This document shows positions 8,966 to 22,130 of a stretch of DNA of 64,000 bases, piece after piece. Position numbers and translations under genes: made by a program. The stretch is from Methylicorpusculum oleiharenae (GTDB lineage Bacteria > Pseudomonadota > Gammaproteobacteria > Methylococcales > Methylomonadaceae): positions 1,146,492 to 1,210,491 of the forward strand of contig NZ_WUTY02000001.1 of the NCBI RefSeq assembly GCF_009828925.2, written 5' to 3'. Within the stretch, counting starts at the first letter, position 1, and each line of letters opens with the position of its first letter. A model generated the notes under the pieces. That model had not been told where the DNA came from. It saw nothing but the letters and a program-made list of their open reading frames with translations, and did no database searches.

Positions 8966-9328
8966 GTGGCAGATAATCAATTGTCGTCCATGTCGAAAAT
9001 TTTAACTCTACAGGGCATATTGATAATAGTTACCTCGGCAGGCTTTGCAATTTTCAGAGGGCTACCCTCTGCTTATTCACCTTTTATGGGTGGTATTGTC
9101 GCGTTTTTGCCAAACCTGTATTTCATCTTGTGGGTTTTTCGTGCGAACGGGCAAAATGCAAAAAAGATTGTCAATTCTTTTTATGCCGGGGAATCAGGAA
9201 AGCTCATTTTGACAGCGCTGCTGTTCTTTTTGATTTTTCAACTCCCAGATATTGAATTTTTACCGCTGTTAACTGGTTATGTTGCAGCATTGTCCGTTTT
9301 TTGGTTTGCGCTGATCTTGCGCTGGTAA
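8966..9328 (+). CDS. atpI: ATP synthase assembly/accessory protein AtpI
   Basis: First gene of the atp operon. AtpI helps assemble the c ring and may aid ion uptake; it is not a structural subunit. About 120 residues with four hydrophobic segments (GILIIVTSAGFAIF, SPFMGGIVAFLPNLYFILWVF, LILTALLFFLIFQLP and the C-terminal TGYVAALSVFWFALIL). A GTG at 8966 is proposed as start because it follows GGGGTTGAG. An ATG at 8990 or an earlier in-frame ATG at 8924 are alternatives. atpB starts 19 bp downstream behind the AGAGAGGAAAA ribosome site. Confidence 0.82.
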   Translation: MADNQLSSMSKILTLQGILIIVTSAGFAIFRGLPSAYSPFMGGIVAFLPNLYFILWVFRANGQNAKKIVNSFYAGESGKLILTALLFFLIFQLPDIEFLPLLTGYVAALSVFWFALILRW

Positions 9329-9335
9329 ACACTAA

Positions 9336-10124
<789 letters not shown>

Positions 10125-10136
10125 TATTTTTTTTAA

Positions 10137-10457
<321 letters not shown>

Positions 10458-10499
10458 CAGAAATTTCCCCACAAACAACAGCAACAAGAGGAACGCATC

Positions 10500-10973
10500 A
10501 TGAGTATCAATGCTACTCTGATCGGGCAAATGATTACATTTGCGCTTCTGGTGTGGTTCACCATGAAGTACATTTGGCCCCCACTGTTTCAATCGTTGGA
10601 AGAGCGGAAAAAGAAAATAGCCGATGGTTTGGCGGCTGCCGAAAGAGGTCAGCACGAAATGGAATTGGCGGAGAAAAAAGCACTTGGCGTTTTACGCAAT
10701 GCTAAAGAGCAGTCTGCCGACATCGTGACAATGGCTCAAAAACGGGCAAACGAGATTGTTGAGGAATCAAAAACAGTTGCCAAGCAGGAAGGTGACCGCT
10801 TATTGAATGCAGCCAAGGCACAAATCGATCAAGAATTACAGCAAGCGAAAGAAGGGTTGCGTAAGGAAGTCTCTTCGTTAGCCATAAAAGCGGCGGAGCA
10901 GATTTTGAGTGCCGAGATTGACGAAGGCAAGCATCAGGAAATCGTTAGCAAAATTTCTAATCAACTAGGTTAA
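10500..10973 (+). CDS. atpF: ATP synthase Fo subunit b
   Basis: Peripheral stalk subunit, 157 residues (156 in E. coli). One N-terminal membrane helix ([22 protein letters not shown]) is followed by a long charged coiled coil rich in Ala, Glu and Lys that dimerises and binds delta. Coding is continuous with the operon, with a 42 bp gap after atpE containing AAGAGGAA before the ATG. The downstream atpH begins five bases after its stop codon. Confidence 0.96.
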   Translation: MSINATLIGQMITFALLVWFTMKYIWPPLFQSLEERKKKIADGLAAAERGQHEMELAEKKALGVLRNAKEQSADIVTMAQKRANEIVEESKTVAKQEGDRLLNAAKAQIDQELQQAKEGLRKEVSSLAIKAAEQILSAEIDEGKHQEIVSKISNQLG

Positions 10974-10978
10974 GCAAA

Positions 10979-11509
10979 ATGAGCGAACTCGCAACGCTGG
11001 CAAGACCTTATGCAGAAGCGGTATTCAAAAGAGCAAAGGAAACCGGTACAGCAGCCAAGTGGTCTGATTCATTGGCTTTCATTGCCACTGTGATGCGTGA
11101 TGATGTCATTGCTGAGACCGCTGAAAATCCGAAAATCGGAAGAGATAGATTTTTAAATCTGGTGCTTGATATTTGCCAAGAACAATTAGATCAGGAAGGC
11201 CAAAACTTCCTTAAACTACTGGTTCACAACAATAGGATTAAACTCGCGTCCGCAATTGCCCAAATTTACGACCAGCTGAAAGCCGATGATGAAGGTTATA
11301 TTGATGTTGAAGTTGTTTCTGCTTTTTTTATAGCAGACGAACAGCTGAATCATCTGACCGCCACATTGGAAAGAAACCTGAAAAAACAGGTACGCATGAC
11401 TATTTTTATTGATCGTGCACTTATTGGCGGTTTAGTGGTGCGAGCAGGCGACAAGGTGATTGACGGATCCATCAAAGGCCAGCTTCAACAATTAGCAAAG
11501 AGGCTCTAA
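10979..11509 (+). CDS. atpH: ATP synthase F1 subunit delta
   Basis: Links the F1 head to the b stalk; 176 residues (177 in E. coli). The N-terminus LATLARPYAEAVFKRAKE is the family hallmark, and the C-terminal segment DRALIGGLVVRAGDKVIDGSIKGQL matches the conserved delta/OSCP signature. It is packed between atpF (5 bp gap) and atpA (21 bp gap). Confidence 0.96.
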   Translation: MSELATLARPYAEAVFKRAKETGTAAKWSDSLAFIATVMRDDVIAETAENPKIGRDRFLNLVLDICQEQLDQEGQNFLKLLVHNNRIKLASAIAQIYDQLKADDEGYIDVEVVSAFFIADEQLNHLTATLERNLKKQVRMTIFIDRALIGGLVVRAGDKVIDGSIKGQLQQLAKRL

Positions 11510-11530
11510 GTCTAGAGTGAGAAACAGAAC

Positions 11531-13072
11531 ATGCAATTAAACCCATCTGAAATAAGTGATCTGATCAAAAAGAAGATCGAAAATTTCGACCTGAACGTCG
11601 AAGCCCATACAGAAGGTACAGTAGTCAGTGTAACTGACGGTATTGTCAGGATCCATGGCCTTTCAGAAGCAATGCAGGGTGAGATGCTGGAGTTTCCCGG
11701 CAACACCTACGGCATGGCGTTAAATCTGGAGAGAGATTCGGTGGGTGCTGTTGTACTTGGTGCCTACCAGCATATTACCGAAGGCGCTACCGTAAAATGT
11801 ACCGGTAAAATTTTAGAAGTACCCGTAGGCGAAGCCTTATTAGGGCGTGTTGTGGATGCCTTAGGTAATCCTATAGACGGAAAAGGCGCAATTGAGACCA
11901 CTGAAACTTCGCCGATTGAAAAAATCGCACCAGGTGTAATTGCACGTCAATCCGTTGATCAACCGGTTCAGTTAGGGTTGAAGTCAATCGATGCGATGAT
12001 TCCGGTTGGCCGCGGGCAACGGGAATTGATCATTGGTGACCGGCAAACAGGCAAGACAGCCATTGCGGTAGATGCCATCATCAACCAGAAAGGGACAGGC
12101 ATCAAATGTATCTATGTGGCTATCGGTCAAAAACGTTCTTCAATTGCTAACGTAGTCAGAAAATTGGAAGAGCACGGTGCAATGGAACATACGATTGTCG
12201 TCGCGGCATCGGCTTCCGAATCTGCAGCGCTTCAGTTTATTGCACCTTACACCGGCTGCTCAATGGGCGAATATTTCCGGGATCGTGGTGAAGATGCACT
12301 CATCATTTATGATGACTTGACCAAACAGGCCTGGGCTTATCGTCAAGTTTCATTATTGCTGCGCAGACCGCCCGGTCGTGAAGCTTATCCGGGTGATGTG
12401 TTCTACCTGCACTCACGTTTATTGGAAAGAGCTGCACGTATCAATGCAGCAGAAGTTGAAAAACTGACCAATGGCCAGGTAACAGGCAAAACCGGTTCCT
12501 TGACTGCTTTACCGATCATCGAAACACAAGGCGGTGACGTCTCGGCATTCGTACCAACCAACGTGATTTCAATCACTGACGGTCAGATCTTTTTGGAAAC
12601 CAACCTGTTCAATTCAGGTATCAGACCTGCAGTAAATGCCGGCTTATCGGTATCACGGGTCGGTGGTGCAGCACAAACCAAAATTATCAAGAAGCTCGGT
12701 GGCGGTATCCGTCTGGATTTGGCTCAATACCGAGAATTAGCGGCGTTTGCTCAGTTTGCATCTGATCTGGATGAAAGTACAAGAAAACAGATTGAGCGCG
12801 GTCAACGGGTAACGGAATTGATGAAACAAAATCAATACGCCCCGATGTCGGTAGCGCAAATGGCAATATCGTTATTTGCTGCGAACGAAGGTTATCTGGA
12901 CACCGTTGATGTAAAGAAGGTACTTGATTTCGAATCGGCATTACAAGGCTATATGAAAGCCGAGCATGCGGCGTTGATGCAAAAAATCAACGAGAAAGGC
13001 GATTTCAATGATGAGATAAAACAAGGAATGAAGGACGCAGTAGAAGCCTTTATTAAAACTCATACCTGGTAA
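11531..13072 (+). CDS. atpA: ATP synthase F1 subunit alpha
   Basis: Non-catalytic nucleotide-binding subunit of the F1 hexamer, 513 residues exactly as in E. coli. The P-loop is [11 protein letters not shown] around residue 170, and the family signature [17 protein letters not shown] is present around 365. The region [17 protein letters not shown] provides the Walker B side. No irregularities were seen. Confidence 0.98.
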   Translation: MQLNPSEISDLIKKKIENFDLNVEAHTEGTVVSVTDGIVRIHGLSEAMQGEMLEFPGNTYGMALNLERDSVGAVVLGAYQHITEGATVKCTGKILEVPVGEALLGRVVDALGNPIDGKGAIETTETSPIEKIAPGVIARQSVDQPVQLGLKSIDAMIPVGRGQRELIIGDRQTGKTAIAVDAIINQKGTGIKCIYVAIGQKRSSIANVVRKLEEHGAMEHTIVVAASASESAALQFIAPYTGCSMGEYFRDRGEDALIIYDDLTKQAWAYRQVSLLLRRPPGREAYPGDVFYLHSRLLERAARINAAEVEKLTNGQVTGKTGSLTALPIIETQGGDVSAFVPTNVISITDGQIFLETNLFNSGIRPAVNAGLSVSRVGGAAQTKIIKKLGGGIRLDLAQYRELAAFAQFASDLDESTRKQIERGQRVTELMKQNQYAPMSVAQMAISLFAANEGYLDTVDVKKVLDFESALQGYMKAEHAALMQKINEKGDFNDEIKQGMKDAVEAFIKTHTW

Positions 13073-13083
13073 TAGGTCGTCAA

Positions 13084-13947
13084 ATGGCTGTTGGTAAAGA
13101 AATACGTACAAAGATCGTCAGTATTAAAAATACTCAGAAGATCACGCGGGCGATGGAAATGGTCGCTGCGAGCAAAATGCGTAAGACCCGGGATAGAATG
13201 CAGGCTACCCGTCCTTATTCTAAAAAAATAAGCCGGATCATCAGGCATTTGGCTCAGGCTAATCCTGAATACAAGCATCCTTTTCTGATTACTCGAGATG
13301 TCAAGAGAGTTGGAATTATTGTTATAACGTCTGACCGCGGATTGTGCGGAGGTTTGAACTCCAACCTGTTCAGGAAGGCGTTAACACAATTATCGCTTTG
13401 GGAAAAAGATCAGATAGAAGTTGATGTTTGTGCAATAGGGGGCAAGGGTTCCGCGTTCTTTAGCCGGCTAAGCGCTAACTTGGTGGGCCAGGTTGCCAAG
13501 TTGGGCGATGTGCCTCATCAAAGCGACATCATCGGTATCATCAAGATTATGCTGGATGCCTACAATGATGGACGGATAGATGAACTTTACGTTATCAGTA
13601 ATGAGTTTATCAACACAATGACCCAGAAACCAACGATAGAGAAACTGTTGCCGATAGTAGCAGTTGAATTGGAAGAGGATTTGAAAAGTCATTGGGATTA
13701 CATCTACGAGCCTGATGCAAAGGAACTGTTGGATAGCTTATTGATCCGGTATGTTGAATCGATCGTCTATCAAGGTTTAGTCGAAAACAATGCTTGTGAA
13801 CAAGCTGCAAGAATGATCGCCATGAAAAGCGCATCGGACAATGCTGGAAATCTTATCAGCGAATTGCAGCTCATTTACAACAAAGCACGACAAGCCGCTA
13901 TCACTCAGGAAATTTCAGAAATTGTTGCCGGTGCTGCAGCCGTTTAA
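13084..13947 (+). CDS. atpG: ATP synthase F1 subunit gamma
   Basis: Central rotating shaft, 287 residues as in E. coli. The N-terminal helix ([19 protein letters not shown]) and the C-terminal helix ([20 protein letters not shown]) form the coiled coil inside the hexamer. [15 protein letters not shown] is the conserved central motif. It starts 11 bp after atpA. Confidence 0.98.
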   Translation: MAVGKEIRTKIVSIKNTQKITRAMEMVAASKMRKTRDRMQATRPYSKKISRIIRHLAQANPEYKHPFLITRDVKRVGIIVITSDRGLCGGLNSNLFRKALTQLSLWEKDQIEVDVCAIGGKGSAFFSRLSANLVGQVAKLGDVPHQSDIIGIIKIMLDAYNDGRIDELYVISNEFINTMTQKPTIEKLLPIVAVELEEDLKSHWDYIYEPDAKELLDSLLIRYVESIVYQGLVENNACEQAARMIAMKSASDNAGNLISELQLIYNKARQAAITQEISEIVAGAAAV

Positions 13948-13973
13948 ACCAAATTAAAGCGACACAAAGTTAA

Positions 13974-15368
<1,395 letters not shown>

Positions 15369-15387
15369 TTAATCAGGTATAACCGAG

Positions 15388-15810
15388 ATGACTATGACAG
15401 TTCATGTGGATATCGTGAGTGCAGAAAAGGAAATCTTTTCTGGTACAGCGGAAATGGTATTTGCTCCTGCAGAGCTCGGCGAAGTGGGTATTGCTCCACG
15501 GCATGCCCCTTTGATTACTAAATTAAAACCTGGTGAAGTCAGGGTTAAAGTAAGCGAAACAGAAAGTTATCCTTTCTATGTGTCGGGTGGTTTGTTGGAA
15601 ATACAGCCTCATTTGGTGACGATTTTGGCTGATACAGCAATTCGAGCTAAAGATATCGACGAAGCTGCCGTGCTTGAAGCTAAAGCACGAGCGGAAGAGG
15701 CATTGGCCGACAAATCCGGAAAAATCGACTATGCTACAGCTCAAGCTCAGTTACTTGAGGCGATGATGCAGCTTAAAACATTAGACCGGCTCAGAAAAAG
15801 AGGCGGATAA
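15388..15810 (+). CDS. atpC: ATP synthase F1 subunit epsilon
   Basis: Regulatory subunit that couples and inhibits the rotor; 140 residues (139 in E. coli). The N-terminal beta sandwich (VHVDIVSAEKEIFSG, then GELGIAP-like GEVGIAPRHAPLI) and the C-terminal two-helix hairpin rich in Ala and Glu are both present. It is the last gene of the atp operon and is followed by a terminator hairpin. Confidence 0.97.
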   Translation: MTMTVHVDIVSAEKEIFSGTAEMVFAPAELGEVGIAPRHAPLITKLKPGEVRVKVSETESYPFYVSGGLLEIQPHLVTILADTAIRAKDIDEAAVLEAKARAEEALADKSGKIDYATAQAQLLEAMMQLKTLDRLRKRGG

Positions 15811-15836
15811 CTGACAATGGGCCCAGCCCAAAAATC

Positions 15837-15874
15837 AAAGCCCGGTAACGTTGATACGTTGTCGGGCTTTTTTT
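15837..15874 (+). terminator. Rho-independent terminator after atpC
   Basis: Arms AAAGCCCG (15837-15844) and CGGGCTTT (15863-15870) pair, with an inner ACG/CGT helix, and a run of T follows. It ends only 17 bases before the glmU start codon, so glmU must be read from partial read-through or from a promoter overlapping the hairpin. Confidence 0.85.
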
Positions 15875-15891
15875 GTTTAAAGGATACGAGA

Positions 15892-17259
15892 ATGAAATTA
15901 ACGACAGTCATACTGGCCGCAGGTAAAGGCACTCGAATGCGTTCTGCTATGCCGAAAATATTGCATAAAATTGCCAACCGCTCATTGTTGGAACATGTTT
16001 ACGACATGAGCCGTGCGCTTGACAATAATGAAATCAAAATCATATACGGTCATGGCGGCGACCAGGTATTAGAAAAGCTAAAGCATCTAGAGGCTGAATG
16101 GACCGAGCAAAAGGAACAGTTGGGCACGGGCCATGCTGTTCAACAGGTTCAATCCCAAATTGCGGATGATGCCATCGTCCTGATTTTGTATGGAGATGTC
16201 CCTTTACTCAAGCTAAACACCGTTCAAAAATTATTGGAGGGTGCGAAAGACTCGCTGTCCTTGCTTACCGTGACGCTAGCAAATCCCAGTGGATACGGGC
16301 GTATCGTCAGAAATGAACACAATAAAGTTATCAAAATAGTTGAAGAAAAAGATGCCGACGCCGCCCAAAAAACAATCAATGAAGTCAATACCGGCATTAT
16401 GGCGTTAAGGGGCGGACTGCTCAAATCGTGGCTGTCCCGTTTAGAGAACAATAACGCGCAAAAAGAATATTACCTGACCGATGTTATTGAGATGGCCGTC
16501 AATGATGGCTTTGAGATTGTAACGTCACAACCGGCAACGGAAGATGAGGTCCTAGGTGTCAATAACCGACTGCAGCTGGCTCACCTGGAAAGAGTCTTCC
16601 AAAAAGAGCAAGCCGAAAAACTGATGACGGAAGGCGTTACACTGGCCGATCCCGCGCGTTTTGAGGTCAGAGGCCACGTTGAAAAGCTGGGTATCGATAT
16701 AGAAATTGACATCAACGTTATTTTGGAAGGCTCAATCAGCCTGGGCAATAATGTAAAAATTGGCGCCAACAGCATTATTAAAAATGCCATCATTCATGAT
16801 GACGTCGAAATTTTACCCAATTGCATCATAGAAGACGCAGAAGTGGGCCGCGGCAGTCGGGTCGGTCCCTTCGCACGGTTAAGACCACAAGCCCTATTGG
16901 CAGATAATGTGCATATTGGTAATTTCGTGGAAATCAAAAAGTCCAAAATTGCGACAGGAAGCAAGGTCAATCATTTAAGCTACATCGGCGATAGCTTGAT
17001 AGGAAGCCATGTCAACATTGGAGCGGGAACGATTACCTGCAATTATGATGGCGTAAATAAGTTCCAGACTATAATTGGTGATAACGCGTTTATTGGTTCG
17101 AATTCGCAATTGATTGCACCGGTTTCGATCGGCAACAACGCAACCATCGGTGCGGGATCGACGATTACCAAAGACACGCCCGATGGTCAGTTGACATTGG
17201 CGCGAGCCAAACAAATTTCAATAGCTTCCTGGCAAAGGCCGGTAAAAAAGGAGAAATAA
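15892..17259 (+). CDS. glmU: Bifunctional GlcNAc-1-P uridyltransferase / GlcN-1-P acetyltransferase
   Basis: Makes UDP-GlcNAc from GlcN-1-P, acetyl-CoA and UTP for peptidoglycan and LPS. Its 455 residues compare with 456 in E. coli. The N-terminal nucleotidyltransferase opens with [13 protein letters not shown] (residues 5-17), and GTGHAV follows near residue 80. The C-terminal left-handed beta helix shows hexapeptide periodicity ([25 protein letters not shown]). The ATG at 15892 with AAAGGA upstream gives the correct N-terminus; an in-frame start at 15817 would add 25 unrelated residues through the terminator. glmS begins two bases after its stop. Confidence 0.97.
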   Translation: MKLTTVILAAGKGTRMRSAMPKILHKIANRSLLEHVYDMSRALDNNEIKIIYGHGGDQVLEKLKHLEAEWTEQKEQLGTGHAVQQVQSQIADDAIVLILYGDVPLLKLNTVQKLLEGAKDSLSLLTVTLANPSGYGRIVRNEHNKVIKIVEEKDADAAQKTINEVNTGIMALRGGLLKSWLSRLENNNAQKEYYLTDVIEMAVNDGFEIVTSQPATEDEVLGVNNRLQLAHLERVFQKEQAEKLMTEGVTLADPARFEVRGHVEKLGIDIEIDINVILEGSISLGNNVKIGANSIIKNAIIHDDVEILPNCIIEDAEVGRGSRVGPFARLRPQALLADNVHIGNFVEIKKSKIATGSKVNHLSYIGDSLIGSHVNIGAGTITCNYDGVNKFQTIIGDNAFIGSNSQLIAPVSIGNNATIGAGSTITKDTPDGQLTLARAKQISIASWQRPVKKEK

Positions 17260-17260
17260 T

Positions 17261-19090
17261 ATGTGCGGAATTGTGGGTGCTGTAGCACAAAGGAATGTTG
17301 TTCCTATTTTGATTGAAGGGCTGAAAAGGCTTGAATACAGAGGTTACGATTCTGCCGGGTTAGCGGTTATCGAAGACAATACACTGTATAGGAAGCGAGC
17401 CTTGGGCAAGGTCAAAGGCCTTGAAGCGATGATTGCCGAAGATGCCATTCAAGGCTTCATCGGAATTGCACACACCCGCTGGGCAACGCATGGCAAACCC
17501 AGCACCGCCAATGCGCATCCTCACATTTGTAGAGAAAAAGTAGCGGTCGTTCACAACGGCATTATTGAAAATCACGAACAACTGAGAAGTCAGCAAAAAT
17601 CTGATGGCTATGAATTTACTTCAGAAACGGATACTGAAGTGATAGTCAACGAAATATATAGTCAGATGGAAACTACGCCCGATCTGCTGGATGCAGTAAA
17701 AGCCACGATAAAAAAATTAGAAGGCGCTTATGCGCTGGGGGTTATCAGCTATACCCAGCCAAACAAACTGATCGTTTGCCGCAAAGGCAGCCCATTGGTG
17801 ATCGGTATTGGAATAGGCGAGCATTTCATCGCCTCGGACGTCGCGGCACTTTTGCCGGTGACACAGCGTTTTATCTTTTTGGAAGATGGCGATATTGCCG
17901 AATTGACCATCGATAGCGTAGTGATTTTCGATAAAGACGGCAACCGCGTGGAAAGGCCGGTCAAAGAAAGCCAGCTAAAAGCCGATGCAGTTGAAAAAGG
18001 CACTTATCGGCACTACATGCTCAAAGAGATTTATGATCAGCCCTGGGCAATTTCCGAAACCCTGGAAGGCCGGTTTATCGATAACCGCTTACAGGACAAT
18101 GCTTTCGGACATAATGCCCCGGAGATTTTCAATCAAGTAAAAGCGATACAAATACTGGCGTGCGGAACCAGTTATCACGCAGGTCTGGTGGCTAAATACT
18201 GGTTTGAAAAATTAGCCCGGGTGCCCTGCAATATCGAAGTTGCCAGTGAGTTCAGGTACAGAAAGCCGGTAATTGCTCCGGACACATTGGTCGTCACTAT
18301 CTCTCAATCCGGCGAAACCGCCGATACTCTGGCCGCATTGCAGGAAGCAAAAAAATTGGGCGCTAAATATTCATTGGCGATTTGTAACGTGCCTGAGAGT
18401 TCATTAATCCGCGAATCGGATTTAGTGATGATGACCCGCGCAGGTCCGGAAATCGGAGTTGCTTCAACCAAAGCCTTTACCACTCAACTGGTAACGCTGA
18501 TGTTACTGGTCATCGCAATAGGCAGGCGTTTCAGTTTAAGCGAGGTACTGGAGAATAAAATTGCTTCACAGTTATTCAGTTTGCCTGGAAAGATCGAAGA
18601 AGTACTGAAGTTAGACGATGTTATCAATGTTCTGGCAGAACAATTTGCAGAAAAGCAGCACGCCTTATTTTTAGGCCGCGGCACGCATTACCCGATTGCA
18701 ATGGAAGGCGCACTGAAATTGAAAGAAATTTCCTACATTCATGCCGAAGCTTATCCTGCCGGGGAATTAAAACATGGTCCGTTAGCGTTGATTGATGCCG
18801 AAATGCCGGTCATCACTGTGGCGCCCAACAACAGTCTGCTGGACAAGCTGAAATCCAATATTCAAGAAGTGAGCGCCCGCGGCGGACAGTTGATCGTATT
18901 CATGGACGAGTCCCTGGTGACTCAGCCGGATGCGAATGTTCAGATAGTCAAGATTCCTTCTGTCGATAATGAAATTTCACCGATTATCTATACCATTCCA
19001 TTACAACTTTTGTCATACCACGTTGCCGTCTTAAAAGGCACGGATGTCGATCAACCCAGGAACCTCGCAAAATCAGTCACTGTTGAATAA
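17261..19090 (+). CDS. glmS: Glucosamine-6-phosphate synthase (isomerizing)
   Basis: Converts fructose-6-P and glutamine to glucosamine-6-P. Its 609 residues equal the E. coli enzyme. Cys2 of [10 protein letters not shown] is the glutaminase nucleophile once Met is removed. Two SIS sugar-isomerase domains follow, with [13 protein letters not shown] near residue 348. The C-terminus [13 protein letters not shown] is the conserved peptide whose codons serve as the Tn7 attachment site, and a Tn7-like transposon indeed starts 25 bp beyond the stop codon. The terminator normally expected here has been displaced by the transposon end. Confidence 0.98.
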   Translation: MCGIVGAVAQRNVVPILIEGLKRLEYRGYDSAGLAVIEDNTLYRKRALGKVKGLEAMIAEDAIQGFIGIAHTRWATHGKPSTANAHPHICREKVAVVHNGIIENHEQLRSQQKSDGYEFTSETDTEVIVNEIYSQMETTPDLLDAVKATIKKLEGAYALGVISYTQPNKLIVCRKGSPLVIGIGIGEHFIASDVAALLPVTQRFIFLEDGDIAELTIDSVVIFDKDGNRVERPVKESQLKADAVEKGTYRHYMLKEIYDQPWAISETLEGRFIDNRLQDNAFGHNAPEIFNQVKAIQILACGTSYHAGLVAKYWFEKLARVPCNIEVASEFRYRKPVIAPDTLVVTISQSGETADTLAALQEAKKLGAKYSLAICNVPESSLIRESDLVMMTRAGPEIGVASTKAFTTQLVTLMLLVIAIGRRFSLSEVLENKIASQLFSLPGKIEEVLKLDDVINVLAEQFAEKQHALFLGRGTHYPIAMEGALKLKEISYIHAEAYPAGELKHGPLALIDAEMPVITVAPNNSLLDKLKSNIQEVSARGGQLIVFMDESLVTQPDANVQIVKIPSVDNEISPIIYTIPLQLLSYHVAVLKGTDVDQPRNLAKSVTVE

Positions 19091-19115
19091 CGAGCGGTTT
19101 AGGTGAGATGTTTGT
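19056..19115 (+). other. attTn7 target site at the 3' end of glmS
   Basis: The last codons of glmS (for [13 protein letters not shown]) are the region TnsD recognises in Tn7. The transposon end TGTA starts at 19116. The five bases before it, TTTGT at 19111-19115, lie 21-25 bp after the stop codon and are the expected target duplication. The spacing equals that of Tn7 in E. coli. The partner copy of TTTGT beside the far end could not be found in the window. Confidence 0.85.
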
Positions 19116-19182
19116 TGTAGGAGAGTAATAAAGTATCATACTGAGTAATAAAGTATCATACTAAGTAATAAAGTTGCATATT
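19116..19182 (+). repeat. Tn7-like right end with three abutting TnsB sites
   Basis: The terminus is TGTA at 19116. Three copies of a 16-base core follow at exact 20 bp spacing: AATAAAGTATCATACT (19127-19142), the same again (19147-19162), and AATAAAGTTGCATATT (19167-19182). Tandem, closely packed TnsB sites next to tnsA are the layout of the Tn7 right end. The core begins 11 bases from the terminus, just as in the second end at 28801. Confidence 0.88.
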
Positions 19183-19234
19183 AAAACCATCTTAGTCTAG
19201 GCTTGAAGAACGAGCAATGCAGGATGGTTTAATT

Positions 19235-20062
19235 ATGGCTAGAAAATCATACGGAACTTCGGAAGTAAAATTTCAAAAATGGATCAAGGATGGCCGGGGT
19301 TCTGGTAGAGGTATCGAGTACAAACCATGGATAACAGTGCGAGATCTACCTTCGGAAGGTAGGTCTCATCGAATATTCGGGCATAAATCGCAACGTACCC
19401 ATCACTTATTATCTGATCTCGAACTTGCAGTATTTCTCTTGCTCGAGTGGCATTCAGAAGTTATAGAAATCCGAGAGCAGTTTCCTTTAGAAAGAGACAT
19501 TACCAGTAGGTTGGCTATTGACATTGGTATTTCTCATCCAGCCATTTCTGGCTTTAAACAATACATGTCCTCTGATTTTTTAGTAAATGCCAAGGATCTT
19601 AAACGACCCAAGTTCGTGCTTCAGGCTAAATACGCAGATGCACTAAATGATCCAAGAACTATTGAAAAATTGGAAATTGAAAGGCGCTACTGGGTTGAAA
19701 AAAATATACCCTGGCAGATTGTTACAGAAAAAGAAATTCCTAGTGTTGTCGTCAAAAATATCAATTGGCTTTATCCTGCAAAGCGAGATGAAATAAATCA
19801 CGAAACTGTTTTAGAACGAGTCCAGTTCTATGCTCACCACTTTCAGAAATCGCCAGATATCTTGATGATCGATATCTGTAAATCTTTAGATATTGCTTAC
19901 GACCAGCCTCCAGGCGAATCACTTCAAGAAATTCGCCAATTACTTGCAAGACGATGTTTCCTATTCGATTTATTCACACCAACAATAAAGTTAAAAGCTA
20001 AGCAATTAAAGTCGAGTAGCATTAATCATTTAGTGGAGACACTTCATGTTTCAAATCAATGA
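19235..20062 (+). CDS. tnsA: TnsA transposase endonuclease subunit
   Basis: Cuts the 5' ends of the transposon so that movement is cut-and-paste. With the ATG at 19235 (MARKSYGTSEVKF) the catalytic residues fall at Glu63, Asp114, Gln130 and Lys132, exactly the Tn7 TnsA numbering; the motifs are DLELAVFLLLEW, MSSDFLVN and LQAKYA. This fixes the start against the upstream in-frame ATG at 19217. It has 275 residues (273 in Tn7). Conserved blocks include GRSHRIFGHKS and ERRYWVEKNIPW. The gene overlaps tnsB by 17 bp. It partners with TnsB in the heteromeric transposase. Confidence 0.97.
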   Translation: MARKSYGTSEVKFQKWIKDGRGSGRGIEYKPWITVRDLPSEGRSHRIFGHKSQRTHHLLSDLELAVFLLLEWHSEVIEIREQFPLERDITSRLAIDIGISHPAISGFKQYMSSDFLVNAKDLKRPKFVLQAKYADALNDPRTIEKLEIERRYWVEKNIPWQIVTEKEIPSVVVKNINWLYPAKRDEINHETVLERVQFYAHHFQKSPDILMIDICKSLDIAYDQPPGESLQEIRQLLARRCFLFDLFTPTIKLKAKQLKSSSINHLVETLHVSNQ

Positions 20063-22130
20063 GATATTGAAATACAACGGTGTAACATATCGAATTTTGG
20101 CTTTGTTATCAACACAGGTAGTCTGGATTCGAATCGATGATAACAGTTCATTCCCATCACTCATTGATCTAGAAGAACTACGATCAGCTATTGATGAAGG
20201 AGAACTTACTCGTGAAAAAGAGTCATTTAGTCAGTTATTATTGCAAATGCCAGAAGATGGTTCTTTACTTAAACTCAAGCGAGATGAAAATTATCAGCTC
20301 ATAAAGCCACTGGTTGATTCGCCAGAGTTTTTTTTGCCAAAGGTCCGTGCAGAAATCATTAACCAGATTATCGAAAAGCATGGTACTACAAAACAAACGT
20401 TATATCGTATTGCAAGACGTTATTGGCAACGAGGACAGATACCGAATGCGCTGCTTCCTGACTATAAAAACTCTGGGGCTAGAGGGATAAAGCGCGTTGC
20501 TCAAAACAAAAAGCTTGGGCGTCCAAGAAAATATATGCCTGGAGTCGGTGTTAATGTTGATGAGTTTATTGAGAGGCTGTTTCGCGTAGCAATAGATAAG
20601 TATTTACTAACGGATAAAGGCTATTCTTTTCCTTATGCTCATCGAAAGTTCAAAGATATATACGAGACCCACTTTCCAAACACTCCAGAGGAAGAAATGC
20701 CTACTAATTGGCAAATGAACCATTTCTACAAGCGAGAATATAAATTAGTCGAAAAACTTAAAAAACGTTCAAGCAAAATTGAATTTAATAAGGATATTAA
20801 ACCCCTGAGTTCTACTGCTAATATGCAAGTTCTTGGTCCAGGCTCAAGGTTTGAAATTGATGCAACAATAGCAGATATTTATTTAGTTTCCGATAGCGAC
20901 AGGGCCAACATAGTTGGTCGGCCTGTGGTTTACATTGTTAAAGATGTATTCAGTAGGATGGTTGCAGGTTTCTATGTTGGCTTTGAGAATCCATCATATG
21001 TCGCAGCTATGCAAGCATTAGTGAGTGCCATGACGAATAAAGTAGCATACTGCAAAAAATATGGGTTTGATATTGATGAAGAAATTTGGCCTGTAGTCGG
21101 GCTTCCAGATGCCATTCTTGCTGATCGAGGGGAACTATTAGGTCATCAAATTGAAAGTTTAGAAAACAATTTTTCCGTTAGAATTGAGAACACTCCTCCT
21201 TATAGAGGTGATGCTAAAGGTATTGTTGAGAGAAGTTTTAAGACTCTTCAAGCTGATTTTACCCCCTTTGCTCCTGGTGTAGTAAAAGGCACAAAAATTA
21301 AAAAAAGGGGTGATAAAGATTACCGGCTAGATGCAAAACTATCTGTTCGAGATTTTCAAGAAATTGTTCTTGCGTCGATTCTCTTTCACAATCAGTATGC
21401 GACTCTTAAAAAATATGACCGTGATATTGATATGCCAGCAGATTTGCCGTTAGTTCCATTGCATCTATGGAATTGGGGAATTCAACACCGTACAGGACGA
21501 TTAAGGTCAGCAAACGAGGATGCTTTGCGAGTCAGTTTATTGCCAAGAGTGAAAGTGAGTATTTCTGAGCTTGGTATTAGTGCTTTTGGTATTTACTTTA
21601 CATCATCAGAAGTTATACAAGAAGGTTGGTTGCATCGTTCTTCAAGCGTATCTCGGCCTATTAATCTTGAGGCTGGTTATGATCCTGGGTCAGCAGATAA
21701 TATCTACTTGTTTCCAAAGAAAAATAGTGTGGAATATTGGACATGTAAACTTGCTCATCGCTCACGGGAGTTTTTGAATTGCTCATTCTGGGATGTTTGG
21801 CAAGTTCAAGATCAGCAAAAAAAAGTAATGGCTCAAGTAGGCCAGGTTTCTGATAAGAAGAAGCGAGAGCATGAGCGTTTTATTAAATCAAAGATAAAAT
21901 CTGCTTTATCAAAAGCTCCAGATACCAGTGGGTTAACGAATGCAGAGCAAATCGCCGCAATTAATGACAATAAACGCAAAGAAAAACAACAGGAAAGGCA
22001 AGATTCGGCTTACCGACCTCCGGTCGTTGATAATAAAAATACAGCTCAGGTTATTCATTTAGGGGAGCAAACAACTGAAGATTTTAGTTACCCTAATCAT
22101 ATCGATGAACTTTTTAATGAGAGCGAGTAA
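20046..22130 (+). CDS. tnsB: TnsB DDE transposase subunit
   Basis: Binds the repeated end sites and performs 3' end cleavage and strand transfer. It has 694 residues (702 in Tn7). The DDE triad reads Asp272 (RFEIDATIADIY), Asp360 (AILADRGEL) and Glu395 (GIVERSFKTLQ), within one position of the Tn7 residues. The N-terminal third carries helix-turn-helix DNA-binding segments (TTKQTLYRIARRYWQRGQIP), and the C-terminal lysine-rich tail is the segment that contacts TnsC in Tn7. Its stop codon is directly followed by the tnsC start. Confidence 0.97.
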   Translation: MFQINEILKYNGVTYRILALLSTQVVWIRIDDNSSFPSLIDLEELRSAIDEGELTREKESFSQLLLQMPEDGSLLKLKRDENYQLIKPLVDSPEFFLPKVRAEIINQIIEKHGTTKQTLYRIARRYWQRGQIPNALLPDYKNSGARGIKRVAQNKKLGRPRKYMPGVGVNVDEFIERLFRVAIDKYLLTDKGYSFPYAHRKFKDIYETHFPNTPEEEMPTNWQMNHFYKREYKLVEKLKKRSSKIEFNKDIKPLSSTANMQVLGPGSRFEIDATIADIYLVSDSDRANIVGRPVVYIVKDVFSRMVAGFYVGFENPSYVAAMQALVSAMTNKVAYCKKYGFDIDEEIWPVVGLPDAILADRGELLGHQIESLENNFSVRIENTPPYRGDAKGIVERSFKTLQADFTPFAPGVVKGTKIKKRGDKDYRLDAKLSVRDFQEIVLASILFHNQYATLKKYDRDIDMPADLPLVPLHLWNWGIQHRTGRLRSANEDALRVSLLPRVKVSISELGISAFGIYFTSSEVIQEGWLHRSSSVSRPINLEAGYDPGSADNIYLFPKKNSVEYWTCKLAHRSREFLNCSFWDVWQVQDQQKKVMAQVGQVSDKKKREHERFIKSKIKSALSKAPDTSGLTNAEQIAAINDNKRKEKQQERQDSAYRPPVVDNKNTAQVIHLGEQTTEDFSYPNHIDELFNESE

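Noticed and set aside
19109-19115. TGTTTGTTG as the terminus of the Tn7-like right end
   Set aside because: It would start the first TnsB core 18 bases in; the TGTA at 19116 gives the 11-base offset seen in the other end and the canonical 25 bp distance to glmS.
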